From an uncultured Pseudomonadota bacterium (GTDB taxonomy: Bacteria; Myxococcota_A; Polyangia; Nannocystales; Nannocystaceae), in the NCBI GenBank assembly GCA_913061055.1, contig CAJXVA010000012.1:1-48431 (forward strand): a stretch of DNA of 48,431 nt. The letters are read 5' to 3'. Positions 1 to 8,235 of the stretch are shown piece after piece (position 1 is the stretch's first letter; each line of letters starts with the position of its first letter). Below the pieces are notes generated by a model that searched no databases, had not been told where the DNA came from, and worked only from the letters and a program-made list of their open reading frames with translations. The position numbers and the translations under genes are program-made.

Positions 1-20
1 GAGATGTGTATAAGAGACAG
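1..20. other. Tn5 (Nextera) mosaic-end adaptor remnant
   Basis: Bases 2-20 read AGATGTGTATAAGAGACAG, the 19-bp Tn5 mosaic end used in Nextera libraries. The preceding G fits the read-2 adaptor version (...CGG before the mosaic end) rather than the read-1 version (...GTC). This is library sequence left on a contig end, so genomic sequence starts at about base 21. Confidence 0.95.
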
Positions 21-49
21 CCCCCCTCGCGCTCGGACCCGCGCCGCCC

Positions 50-988
50 CTACGCTCCGCCGGCTGAGTTGCGGGCGTAGCCGTCGAGTTGGCCTGGAAG
101 CATCGCCAAGAACTTCTGCTCCAACGCCGAGGGTCGCTTGTCGAGCAGCCGCAGCAGCGAGATCTTGTTGAGCAGCGGACGCTTCCGCGTTCGGACGACC
201 TCGAGTTCCCCGCGGTGCACCGCCGCAGACACGGCCTCGTCCGGCACGACCCCGAGCCCAAGCCCCGCGCGCAGTGAGGCGACGACCGCCTGCACACTCT
301 CCACCACCACCGCCCGACGGATCCGCCCGGGGACGCGCTGGAAGTGGTGCTGAAACCAGGACGCCACCGAGGGCCCTCGCGAATGGTAGGTGACGAAGTC
401 GGCACCTTGCAGCCGTGCGAATCGGTCCTTGCCCTCGAGCACCGCGGCCACGACCTGGGGACTGCCGGCCAACACCAACCGTTCGTCGAGCCCTCCGTGC
501 GCACCGATGCCCCCTGCACGTCGCGCGGGGGCATCGAACTCATCGACGAAGGCGACATCGAGGCCGCCGTCCGCGAGTTCCGGCACCAGCACGGACGGGT
601 GTCCGAGGCGGAGCGAGAAACTGACGGCCGGATGCTGCGATCGGAACGCGGCAAACACCTGCGGTAGCCGGGCCGCCCCCAACTCCACGGGCGCACCGAC
701 GCGAAGCGTCCCGACGAGCTCCCCCGGCGAACGCTCGAGGTCCGGAAGCGTCTCCGAGAGCGCCTCGAGGAACGGCGCGACAACGCCATACAGCCGGCTT
801 CCCTCCGCCGTCCGAACCAGCCGCCGATGCTGCCGCACGAACAGCGCTACCCCGAGTTCCGCCTCGAGTTTCGCCAGGCTCTGGCTCACCGCCGACTGCG
901 TCACCCCGATCAGGCCCGCGGCCTCCCGCGCGCTCCCGGTCTCGTGCACGTGAAGGAACACCTTCAGCCGGTTCAGATCGGGAAGCAT
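50..988 (-). CDS. LysR-family transcriptional regulator
   Basis: A 312-aa LysR-type regulator. The N-terminus is a winged helix-turn-helix (LNRLKVFLHVHETGSAREAA, then GVTQSAVSQSLAKLE and LGVALFVR), followed by a linker helix and a periplasmic-binding-protein-like effector domain (about residues 85-300) that would sense a small co-inducer. I place the start at ATG 988 (MLPDLNRLK). The upstream alternative is a TTG at 1012, and the usual family N-terminus begins directly at this Met. It is divergent from ahcY, the classic arrangement for a LysR regulator and its target, and a T-N11-A dyad overlaps its start codon. The effector is unknown; an S-adenosylhomocysteine-cycle metabolite is a guess from context. 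Confidence 0.93.
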   Translation of the reverse strand: MLPDLNRLKVFLHVHETGSAREAAGLIGVTQSAVSQSLAKLEAELGVALFVRQHRRLVRTAEGSRLYGVVAPFLEALSETLPDLERSPGELVGTLRVGAPVELGAARLPQVFAAFRSQHPAVSFSLRLGHPSVLVPELADGGLDVAFVDEFDAPARRAGGIGAHGGLDERLVLAGSPQVVAAVLEGKDRFARLQGADFVTYHSRGPSVASWFQHHFQRVPGRIRRAVVVESVQAVVASLRAGLGLGVVPDEAVSAAVHRGELEVVRTRKRPLLNKISLLRLLDKRPSALEQKFLAMLPGQLDGYARNSAGGA

Positions 989-1003
989 TATCAATGCTAA
1001 TGC
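985..1003. promoter_or_regulatory. putative LysR-type operator (T-N11-A dyad)
   Basis: GCATTA-N7-TAATGC is a perfect 6-bp dyad containing T988-N11-A1000, the LysR recognition form. It lies in a locally AT-rich stretch, overlaps the regulator start codon (986-988) and sits about 55 bp upstream of the ahcY ATG. That placement would suit autorepression plus control of ahcY. This is inferred from sequence only. Confidence 0.5.
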
Positions 1004-1058
1004 CAAGATCAAAATAGATTCAAGTGACTAACGCACGACCGGACTTCACACCAAGGGC

Positions 1059-2309
1059 ATGGACATCTTCGACACCGCGCTCGCACCCCGTGGACAGCAG
1101 GACATCGAATGGGCAGAGCGCGCCATGCCGGCCGTGATGGCGATCCGCGAGCGATTCACACGAGAGCAGCCGCTCAAGGGAATGCGTGCCGCCGCCTGCA
1201 TGCACGTCACAGCCGAAACCGCGGTCCTGGTCCGTACACTCGCTGCAGGCGGTGCCGAGGTCCGGCTGTGTGCCAGCAACCCCTTGAGCGTTCAAGACAC
1301 CGTCGCCGCTGGGCTCGCGGTACTCGACGGGATCGAGGTGTTTGCGATCGCAGGCGAGGACCGGGACACCTACTTCCGCCATCTCGGGCAGGCCATCGAG
1401 CACCGCCCCCACCTCGTCCTCGACGACGGCGCGGACCTCACCACCCTGTTGCACACCCAGCGCACGGACCTCCTCGAATCGGTCATCGGCGGCACCGAAG
1501 AGACCACGACGGGGGTCACCCGGCTGCACAGCATGGCGCAGGAGGGCGTGCTGAAGTTTCCCGTGTTTGCGGTCAACGATGCCCGGACCAAGCACATGTT
1601 CGACAACCGCTACGGCACCGGCCAGTCCACCCTCGATGCCTTCATGCGCGCCACCAACCGTCTCATCGCCGGATCGACGTTCGTCGTGTGTGGTTACGGA
1701 TGGTGTGGTCGCGGTGTTGCCGAGCGAGCGGCCGGGCTGGGGGCCCGGGTCATCGTGACCGAGGTCGACCCGGTCCGCGGTCTCGAGGCCGTCCTGGATG
1801 GTCTCACCGTGATGCCGCTGACAGACGCCGTCGAGCGTGCCGACTTCCTGTGCACCACCACCGGCAACGAGCACGTCGTGCGTGCCGAACACTTCGAGCG
1901 CATGAAGTCGGGCATCGTCATCGCCAACGCCGGCCACTTCGACGTGGAGATCGACCTGGAGGCGCTCGCCCGCCTCGCCACGTCCCAACGCGACGTCCGC
2001 GACCACCTCACCGAGTTCACCCTCCCAGGCGGGCGCGTCGTCTTGGTCGTCGCCCAAGGGCGACTGGTCAACCTCGCCGCCGCCGAGGGTCACCCCGCCG
2101 ATGTCATGGACCTCAGCTTCGCGAATCAGGCCCTCGCCGCCGAGATGCTCGCGCTGGGACGCGACGTTCCGCCACCGGGTGTGCATGCCATCCCCGAGGA
2201 GATCGACAGTGCGGTCGCGCGGGTGAAGCTCGAGGCGATCGGGACGAGGATCGATACGCTCACCGATTCGCAGGAGCGCTACCTTGCTGGGTGGCGAACG
2301 GGGACGTAG
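1059..2309 (+). CDS. ahcY: adenosylhomocysteinase (S-adenosylhomocysteine hydrolase)
   Basis: A 416-aa cytoplasmic NAD-dependent enzyme that splits S-adenosylhomocysteine into adenosine and homocysteine, relieving product inhibition of methyltransferases. Visible family motifs are the substrate-side HVTAETAVLVRTL, the catalytic NDARTKHMFDNRYGTGQS block (Asp, Lys), the NAD-binding VCGYGWCGRGVAERAAGLGA glycine-rich loop followed by TEVDP, then NAGHFDVEID, and the C-terminal KLEAIGTRIDTLTDSQERYL. Its length and YGTGQS variant match the short archaeal/Thermotoga-like branch rather than the longer proteobacterial form. Some short-branch enzymes prefer S-inosylhomocysteine, so substrate preference is open. 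It starts 70 bp from the divergent LysR gene, its probable regulator. A broken copy of its 3' end follows. Confidence 0.95.
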   Translation: MDIFDTALAPRGQQDIEWAERAMPAVMAIRERFTREQPLKGMRAAACMHVTAETAVLVRTLAAGGAEVRLCASNPLSVQDTVAAGLAVLDGIEVFAIAGEDRDTYFRHLGQAIEHRPHLVLDDGADLTTLLHTQRTDLLESVIGGTEETTTGVTRLHSMAQEGVLKFPVFAVNDARTKHMFDNRYGTGQSTLDAFMRATNRLIAGSTFVVCGYGWCGRGVAERAAGLGARVIVTEVDPVRGLEAVLDGLTVMPLTDAVERADFLCTTTGNEHVVRAEHFERMKSGIVIANAGHFDVEIDLEALARLATSQRDVRDHLTEFTLPGGRVVLVVAQGRLVNLAAAEGHPADVMDLSFANQALAAEMLALGRDVPPPGVHAIPEEIDSAVARVKLEAIGTRIDTLTDSQERYLAGWRTGT

Positions 2310-2777
2310 ACGTCGCTGACCGCCGCACGTTCAACGCCCGGGAGTTGACGGTCATGCCGCCAAGCCCCTCGCGCGACGAGGGTCGGAGGCGGTGGTCGTG
2401 ACCCGAGGCTGCCGTGACTCTGGCCGTGCTTTTCGTCTCGAGTGCGAAGAGCGAGCCGCGACGTTCCGCCACCGCGGCGTGCATGCCATCCCCAAGGAGA
2501 TCCACTGCGCCGTCGCGCGAATGAAGCTCGCGGCGATCGGGACGAGACTCGACAAGCTCAGCGCATCGGGCCGCGCGACAGACGCTCCGAGGGACGGCGG
2601 CAGGAGGTCGGCGTCCTGTGGTGCTGCTGGCGACCGCGTCGCGACAGGTTACGGGCTCCCGGGCCTGTTCACTGTTACTTTGGAGCCGCCGACGCTCGCT
2701 CGGTCGATATTTGTGGAAAATAGTTCGTCATCGGACACCCCGGCCAAGACAAAGGGGCGTCCGTAAGCGCCTAGCTC
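2310..2777. other. 468-bp gap between ahcY and the subtilase gene
   Basis: Apart from the ahcY fragment at about 2455-2565, I see no gene. The last 100 bp (about 2680-2777) are richer in A and T than the surroundings and presumably hold the promoter of the downstream protease gene. No clear -35/-10 pair could be assigned. Confidence 0.5.
2455..2565 (+). pseudogene. decayed duplicate of the ahcY 3' end
   Basis: The intergenic DNA carries a second copy of the ahcY C-terminal coding sequence. One frame reads GVHAIPKEIHCAVARMKLAA, continuing IGTRLDKL, against GVHAIPEEIDSAVARVKLEA, continuing IGTRIDTL, in the intact gene. The preceding RDVPPP is also present but in another frame, because one extra base lies in the ccaccg(c)gg stretch near 2475. 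There is no start or upstream remainder of the gene. The homology fades at both ends, so the boundaries are approximate. It is most likely the remnant of a tandem duplication or of a second ahcY allele. Confidence 0.85.
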
Positions 2778-4736
2778 ATGCCGTATTCGAACCGTTCAGT
2801 CTCCTCCATCTCCTTCTTGGCCGCGTTGCTCGCCTGTGGCTGCGCGCCTGCCGAATCAGACTCCGACCTGGTGTCTTTGCGAGCCTCCGACTCCGCTGAG
2901 TCCGGGGCTTCAGAGTCCGCGAGCTCAAGCACCGGCGACTCGGGTTCAGAGGATTCGAGCACCGGCGGGACGCCGAGCGACTCGTCCCCGTTCTCACTGG
3001 ACCCCGCGGAGTACATCGGGAGAACCACGGCGCTGGAGTGCCCAAAGCCAGCAGGTTGGACCAGCAACCTGCTGTTCACCGTGGGCAACGAGACGTGGTG
3101 CAAGTACGAGGCCGACCCGAGTTCTGCAGACGACGCGGATCCTGATGATCTGGACGAAGTCCTCGGTGACGTGTCCGAGGACTTCCTCGCTGTCTTTCCG
3201 CAGTCGCCGCTCTCTGAGCTTACGGCACCTCTGCTCCACAAGTCGTTCAAGGAGCGGATCGGCGACGTCCAAGCATCACAGCTCCTCTTCCCCGGAGGAG
3301 GCTCGTCCGAATCGTTCCGCGCCGACGTGGTCGTGAGTGTCATCGATACGACATCCGACTGGCAGGTCGACGCGAGCCAGGTCAACTCCATGCACGGTGC
3401 GCACATGGGGCGCATCGTCGATGACATCGCATGTCCGACACCGGAGGATTGCGCGGTGACGACGGCGTCCTTCATCGGGTTGCCGCGAACGCTCCAAGGG
3501 CCGAACTACGAGCTTGGAGGCTTTGCCGGGACACACGGGGACTTCGCCGCGGCGATCTATGCATCGGTAGCAGCGTGGGAGGACGACCCCGCGAGGCCCC
3601 TCATCATCAACCTGAGCGCGGGTTGGGAAGCAGCAATCGTCGGCACGCGACCGAACGGCACCGAGCCTGCCCGAGTTCTGGCGATCCGGTCGGCCCTTGA
3701 ATATGCATCCTGCCAGGGTGCACTGATCATCGCCGCCGTTGGAAACGACAGCCAACACTGCCAAACCGGGCCTCTTGCTCCGGCCCTGTGGGAGGGGGAA
3801 CTCGCGCCCACCGACCAGCGGTGTGGTGAGCTGGGTCTTGCGACCGCGCTCGACGGTGTCGGTGTACGGCCTCTTGTCTACGGGGTCAGCGGTCTCAACG
3901 GCCAAAACACACCGATGCCCGGTACGCGCGCAGACTCCAACGCCCGGCTCGCGGCCGTTGCGACGCATGTCGTGGCGGGGAACGACGCCTACACGACGGC
4001 GTTGACCGGCACCTCGGTCGCGGCCGCAGCCGCCTCGGGAACGGCGGCCCTGGTCTGGTCGTACAACCCTGGGATGACCGCAGACGAGGTCATGGGCGTC
4101 CTGTACCAGTCGGGCTACGACGTCAGCGCCACAGCCGACACCTACCCGGGAACGCCTCAGTCCGCCCCGGGCGTGAAGCGCATCCATGCCTGCGCAGCGC
4201 TCGACTACGCGTGCGCCCTCAACCCCAACTGCACGCTCCAGCTCGGGTGTGTCGATGCAGACGGGGAGCAGGCGCTGGCCGCCGCAGCCCAGGCCGTCGC
4301 CGACGAGCCGGTCACGAACGTGGACGTGGGGCCCTTTGCTGAGGAGGAGGCTTGTGCTGAGGTTTGTGGTCCTCGGACGGCAGAGGGAGATTCGCCAGAC
4401 GTCTGCGACAGAACAAACTCCGACCCACTGCAAGCATTCATTGTTCCGCAACCGAATGACCCGGTGTGTCCGGAGTGCACGCTCGACGATGACGTGCTCA
4501 CAGGGGGGCTCGATGACGTCTATGACGGAGACGCGATTGAGTCCATTGTCCTGCGCATGTACATGGGTACCGAGCACCGTGACATTGAAATTACCGAAGA
4601 CTTCGACCTCAATACGCAAGTGCCCAGTCGCCTCACGCTTCGCGGCATCGATTTCACAAGGGCGGACAAAATCGCTGTGCGAGTCCGCTTCCACGCATAT
4701 CGGGGCTACATCGAGAACCCGGTCAAACGCTTGTAA
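2778..4736 (+). CDS. secreted subtilisin-like (S8) serine protease, lipoprotein
   Basis: A 652-aa protein with a lipoprotein signal (SISFLAALLAC, lipidated Cys20), a Ser/Asp/Glu-rich linker (about 25-70) and a prodomain-like region. The S8 catalytic domain follows (about 182-470). The triad looks intact: Asp190 in VSVIDTTSD, His206 in MHGAHMGRI and Ser413 in TGTSVAAAAASG, with oxyanion Asn323 in AAVGND. The last 170 residues are Cys-rich (HACAALDYACALNPNC, ACAEVC, DPVCPECT) and end in a beta-like segment, possibly a disulfide-stabilised surface domain. It should act outside the cytoplasmic membrane. Its stop lies 3 bp from the stop of the convergent TPR-CHAT protease gene, so two putative exported proteases of different classes face each other. 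The substrate is unknown. Confidence 0.88.
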   Translation: MPYSNRSVSSISFLAALLACGCAPAESDSDLVSLRASDSAESGASESASSSTGDSGSEDSSTGGTPSDSSPFSLDPAEYIGRTTALECPKPAGWTSNLLFTVGNETWCKYEADPSSADDADPDDLDEVLGDVSEDFLAVFPQSPLSELTAPLLHKSFKERIGDVQASQLLFPGGGSSESFRADVVVSVIDTTSDWQVDASQVNSMHGAHMGRIVDDIACPTPEDCAVTTASFIGLPRTLQGPNYELGGFAGTHGDFAAAIYASVAAWEDDPARPLIINLSAGWEAAIVGTRPNGTEPARVLAIRSALEYASCQGALIIAAVGNDSQHCQTGPLAPALWEGELAPTDQRCGELGLATALDGVGVRPLVYGVSGLNGQNTPMPGTRADSNARLAAVATHVVAGNDAYTTALTGTSVAAAAASGTAALVWSYNPGMTADEVMGVLYQSGYDVSATADTYPGTPQSAPGVKRIHACAALDYACALNPNCTLQLGCVDADGEQALAAAAQAVADEPVTNVDVGPFAEEEACAEVCGPRTAEGDSPDVCDRTNSDPLQAFIVPQPNDPVCPECTLDDDVLTGGLDDVYDGDAIESIVLRMYMGTEHRDIEITEDFDLNTQVPSRLTLRGIDFTRADKIAVRVRFHAYRGYIENPVKRL

Positions 4737-4739
4737 CAG

Positions 4740-7472
4740 TTAGGGTACCAAAACGCGGAACTGCCACCAACGGGAGGACGGACGTGTCTCCCGGAGGTGG
4801 CTTTGCGCGCTTCGGAGTGCGTCTGACATCCGATGTTCAGGATCTGCGGCGAGGGATCGCGCGAGGGCTATCCCTAGGACGCGAGCATCGACATCGTCGG
4901 TTTTTCCGGAAGCAACAACCACCTCCTGGGCGCCTGCGAGAAGAAGCGCGCGACCGAGGTTCAGGCCGCCGCCAAGGCCGGAACTCGCGGTCGTCCCGGA
5001 GTCGCAGCCAGCTAGGACCGCCCGCGCAGGGGCGGCGGAGAGACCAAGCAACTCTGGCACGCCCAGCTGACCATCCGACATGGTCAGAGAGTCTTCCCAA
5101 CCGAGGCCCTCGGTGCCGGGGCCGGGGACGGGCGTTCGCGAGCCATGCCCAGCGAAATAGACAAGAGACGCGGACTCCAGCGCTGTGCGCATCGAACCAA
5201 CCGTCGCAGCGTTCCCCAGATTCGAAGAAACGGTCCACGGCCCTCCTTGGAGTAAGTGAGCGACCGAACCAGCCTCACTTCTCGCAGCGGGCAAGTCACC
5301 CGTCGGGTCGCCAAAGATAGACGCCTCCCCAGGCTTACCGTGCCCGTCTCGCCTCGGGAGATCGAGTCCCCACTCGAGCAGCGCGAGATCCGCAACGGGG
5401 ACGCCATTCACCGGGATTCGTGCCCAAGGAACCCGTCCCCCGGGACCGTTCGCGACAATCCTCAAGACCTCGACGGAACTATCGAGCGGCAAGCGGCCCA
5501 GTACTGTCACCGCCCAGCGCTCCTCATCCCCCGCTTGCACAGGTTCCTGTGCCCAGAACACGCCACGTTCGTCCTCGAGGAAGACCGTGCCGGTCTCTTC
5601 GAGAAGCAGCACGATGAGGTTCGCGACGCCCGATGCTCGGCGTGGAAGGTCGGCACAACGCTCCAATGGGCGAGTCCTAACGAGGCGCGACTGAGCGTTC
5701 TGCCGCTGCTGCTCGTTTTGTGCGAGGGACTCCTTTCGTGCCGCCTGGCGACGCCCCACCTCGAACGTGTCGAACTTCCAGTCATCTCTGGCGGCATGCG
5801 CCGCACGTGCACGAGCCTCGACGTACGTCTCCATCGCGCGGTTCCACGCGCGCAGCCGATCCGAATCAAGCGCGTCGATCCTCGCCGCGCGGTCCGACTT
5901 GAGCACCGCTCGACGCAGAGCAAGTCGGACACGGCAGGCAGCCTCAGCCGCTTGACCAGACGAGACAAGGCTGTCCACAAGCCCAACCAGGCTGTCGTTT
6001 CGCCGAGCCAAGAAGGAGTCCTGGACGATAGCGCTCCCGAGAGCGTCCGACTCCTTCGCAAGTCTCGCCTCCGCAGCTTCGAATTGCTCCGCCGCTGCCG
6101 CGCTGAGGCCGTGGGAGTGCAATCGTTCCCCCCGTGAGACCTCCGCATCCCAAGCGAGAAACGGATCGCGGGGTGCCGTCCTAGGCTCCAGGACCGGGCT
6201 GTCGAGCTGCACTTCGTTTCCAGAGAGATGAGCGATCCGCGTCTTGATCGCGCCGACCCACGCCTGCAGGTGCGGAGGAATCGGGCCTGCCTCAAGTTCC
6301 TCCACATACGCCTGCGCCTCATCCAATTCCCAGTCGAGCAACGCAGTCCAAGCGAGGTTCACAAGCTGGTTCTCGGCCTTACCACGAACGCGGCATTCGC
6401 CCACGAACGCGTCCAGCGCGGCGAGAAACGCCTGTCTTGCGGTCTCCAACAGGACAGGATCCTCGGCGACACGCAGCACCGCCCACCCGAGAATACCTTG
6501 AGTCTGAGCGCTCAGCCGACAATCGTCGCGCAGCCCCGCCAACTGCCTCAGCCCGCTCGTCGCAGCGGAGACCGCAGCAGCAGTATCGCCAAGCTCACTC
6601 CGACTGACGGCAAGCTGCGCGACCGCGGCGAAGTATCGGCCCCGGTCCGCCACTCGCTCCGAGAGCTGCACGGCCGTCTCAAAGTGCCGGGATGCCGCCA
6701 CAAGGTCCCCAACCGTCATCTCGACCATGCCGTTGTAGTACGCACGACCCGCGCGCAACTCGACGGGTAGCCCAGGGAGTTCTTCCAATGACTTCAAGGT
6801 CCACCGTCCAGCCGCCACGTTCCCTCTCCTGAGCTCGCTGAAGACAGAGATCAGGGAGAGTTCGGCCAGGTCAAAGCTCGCGCCCGTCCGTCGTGCGAGT
6901 TCGCGAGCTTCGTTCTGCGCGGTCAAGCCAAGGCGAGAGCGCCCGGCCTGGCGCGCCAAGACTCGAACCGTCTGAAGCATGTCGATTCGGGCCTGTGGGC
7001 GCGACTCGAAGAACAGGGCGACTTCGAGCGACCAAAGCGCGAGCCGGCTCATCTGTCGCGACTCGGCTTGTCGGGCGAGCACCGTGATGAGCGGGGGGAC
7101 CCGCCACTGGATCTCAACATCGAGTGTCTCCGACCACGCAGGGTCCATCCCCGACACGCGCAACATCCCCGAGTTCGGTGGAACCTGCAGCGAAATCGCA
7201 ACACCACGCCCAGCCGCGGCAACAGAGGCCGGAAGCCGGACGCCATCGAACTCCGCGATGACGGTCGCGTTGGGTGCAAGGTCGAGCCACACCCTCAGAG
7301 GTTGTGGAGCCCCACCAAACAGCCGCTCGCACGTCGTCTCCGTCCGCACGCGGCACCCGGAGATCAGCATCTGCGGCGCTTCAATCGTGCGCACGGCCGG
7401 CGCCGGCTCGCTTGGGCGACCGCCGCAGCTCAGCAGCGTGAATACGAGGACGAAGAGAAGACCGAACCGCAC
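4740..7472 (-). CDS. TPR-CHAT (caspase-like) peptidase lipoprotein
   Basis: A 910-aa protein if it begins at the GTG at 7472 (VRFGLLFVLVFTLLSCGG), which gives a clean lipoprotein signal and lies 1 base after the preceding stop. A longer reading from 7553 would bury the signal behind 27 residues. After the lipid Cys come a beta-rich domain (to about residue 150), a long helical TPR-like region (about 160-600) and a C-terminal CHAT domain (about 700-910). The caspase-fold dyad is visible as His776 in LVYFAGHGSR and Cys823 in RAVLAGCDSG. CHAT domains are clan CD cysteine proteases, for example in separase-like proteins and the TPR-CHAT of type III-E CRISPR systems. As a lipoprotein it would work in the periplasm or on the outer membrane, which is unusual for CHAT. 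It is the third gene of a cassette with a sigma factor and a transmembrane protein. Confidence 0.87.
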   Translation of the reverse strand: MRFGLLFVLVFTLLSCGGRPSEPAPAVRTIEAPQMLISGCRVRTETTCERLFGGAPQPLRVWLDLAPNATVIAEFDGVRLPASVAAAGRGVAISLQVPPNSGMLRVSGMDPAWSETLDVEIQWRVPPLITVLARQAESRQMSRLALWSLEVALFFESRPQARIDMLQTVRVLARQAGRSRLGLTAQNEARELARRTGASFDLAELSLISVFSELRRGNVAAGRWTLKSLEELPGLPVELRAGRAYYNGMVEMTVGDLVAASRHFETAVQLSERVADRGRYFAAVAQLAVSRSELGDTAAAVSAATSGLRQLAGLRDDCRLSAQTQGILGWAVLRVAEDPVLLETARQAFLAALDAFVGECRVRGKAENQLVNLAWTALLDWELDEAQAYVEELEAGPIPPHLQAWVGAIKTRIAHLSGNEVQLDSPVLEPRTAPRDPFLAWDAEVSRGERLHSHGLSAAAAEQFEAAEARLAKESDALGSAIVQDSFLARRNDSLVGLVDSLVSSGQAAEAACRVRLALRRAVLKSDRAARIDALDSDRLRAWNRAMETYVEARARAAHAARDDWKFDTFEVGRRQAARKESLAQNEQQRQNAQSRLVRTRPLERCADLPRRASGVANLIVLLLEETGTVFLEDERGVFWAQEPVQAGDEERWAVTVLGRLPLDSSVEVLRIVANGPGGRVPWARIPVNGVPVADLALLEWGLDLPRRDGHGKPGEASIFGDPTGDLPAARSEAGSVAHLLQGGPWTVSSNLGNAATVGSMRTALESASLVYFAGHGSRTPVPGPGTEGLGWEDSLTMSDGQLGVPELLGLSAAPARAVLAGCDSGTTASSGLGGGLNLGRALLLAGAQEVVVASGKTDDVDARVLGIALARSLAADPEHRMSDALRSAQSHLRETRPSSRWWQFRVLVP

Positions 7473-7473
7473 G

Positions 7474-8235
7474 TCAGGGCGTGGAGAGTACCTCCAACGC
7501 GACGGCGGTGACGTGCACCGCGGCGGGAGCCTCTTGGACGCCCGTCGCACCATCCGCGGGGAGCGAGCCGGGAGCGCCGATCCACAGCTCCAGCTGCCAC
7601 TGTCCCGGGGTCACGGTGGCGAACTGGTCGAGCGTGCCATCGATCTTCACCGCGCCAACGTCGGAGATGTCGACCCCGGTGGTCGGACGCGCGCAGATCC
7701 CGGCTCCCCCGGCGGGACGCGCGATGACGGCGAGGGCCACCGATGTGGAGACCGCGGAGGCCGGCGAGAGGACGGCGCGGAACGGGTCATCCGGGGTCGT
7801 GCGGATCGTTGCGCCCACATCGGTCGGCTCGGCGCGCTGCTCGGCGCGGCCTGCCTGAAACGACGCCACGGTGTACTCGGTCCCGACGCCGACATCGTCC
7901 GCACTGGGCACGAGCAACCACAGCAACAGGGCGGCCGCGAGTGCCACGACCACCGCCAGTCCTGCGATCATCCCCCCTCCCCGCTTGGGTGTGGCGGAGG
8001 CGAGTTCTACGACACGACCAGCGTCGGACTCGGCGTTCTCGGGCGTCTGTGGGGACGCGGACTTCAACCGTTGCTCGAAGCCGTCCAGCAACGAATCTCG
8101 GGCCCTTCCGCGCGGTGGGTTCAGTAGAGCTTCCATCTCATCGTCCCTTCCGTGGTTCTCGCCTGTGGTCTCGTCCCGCACCAAGGCGCCGAGGCGCTCC
8201 AGGAGGTCGTCGTCGTGTTCGGTCGACTCAGGCAT
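7474..8235 (-). CDS. single-span membrane protein, putative anti-sigma factor
   Basis: A 253-aa protein starting at ATG 8235, which overlaps the sigma-factor stop by 8 bp. The cytoplasmic N-terminus (about 1-85) is acidic and helical (DDDLLERLGALV, DDEMEALLNP). One membrane span follows (about 89-109, MIAGLAVVVALAAALLLWLL). The extracytoplasmic part (about 110-253) is beta-like and carries few charges. Position, coupling and topology suggest that it restrains the upstream sigma factor, but there is no zinc-binding HxxxCxxC motif, so it is not a ZAS-type anti-sigma factor. The role is inferred from context. The CHAT lipoprotein gene begins 1 base after its stop, which suggests that the three products act together. 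Confidence 0.75.
   Translation of the reverse strand: MPESTEHDDDLLERLGALVRDETTGENHGRDDEMEALLNPPRGRARDSLLDGFEQRLKSASPQTPENAESDAGRVVELASATPKRGGGMIAGLAVVVALAAALLLWLLVPSADDVGVGTEYTVASFQAGRAEQRAEPTDVGATIRTTPDDPFRAVLSPASAVSTSVALAVIARPAGGAGICARPTTGVDISDVGAVKIDGTLDQFATVTPGQWQLELWIGAPGSLPADGATGVQEAPAAVHVTAVALEVLSTP

Noticed and set aside
1-20. A native Tn5/IS50 end
   Set aside because: It is the hyperactive mosaic-end sequence used in library kits, located exactly at the contig end, with no IS50 sequence beyond it.
2392-2766. A separate small gene downstream of ahcY
   Set aside because: The open frame gains its length by crossing the frameshifted ahcY remnant. It has no ribosome site and its ends carry no protein-like pattern.
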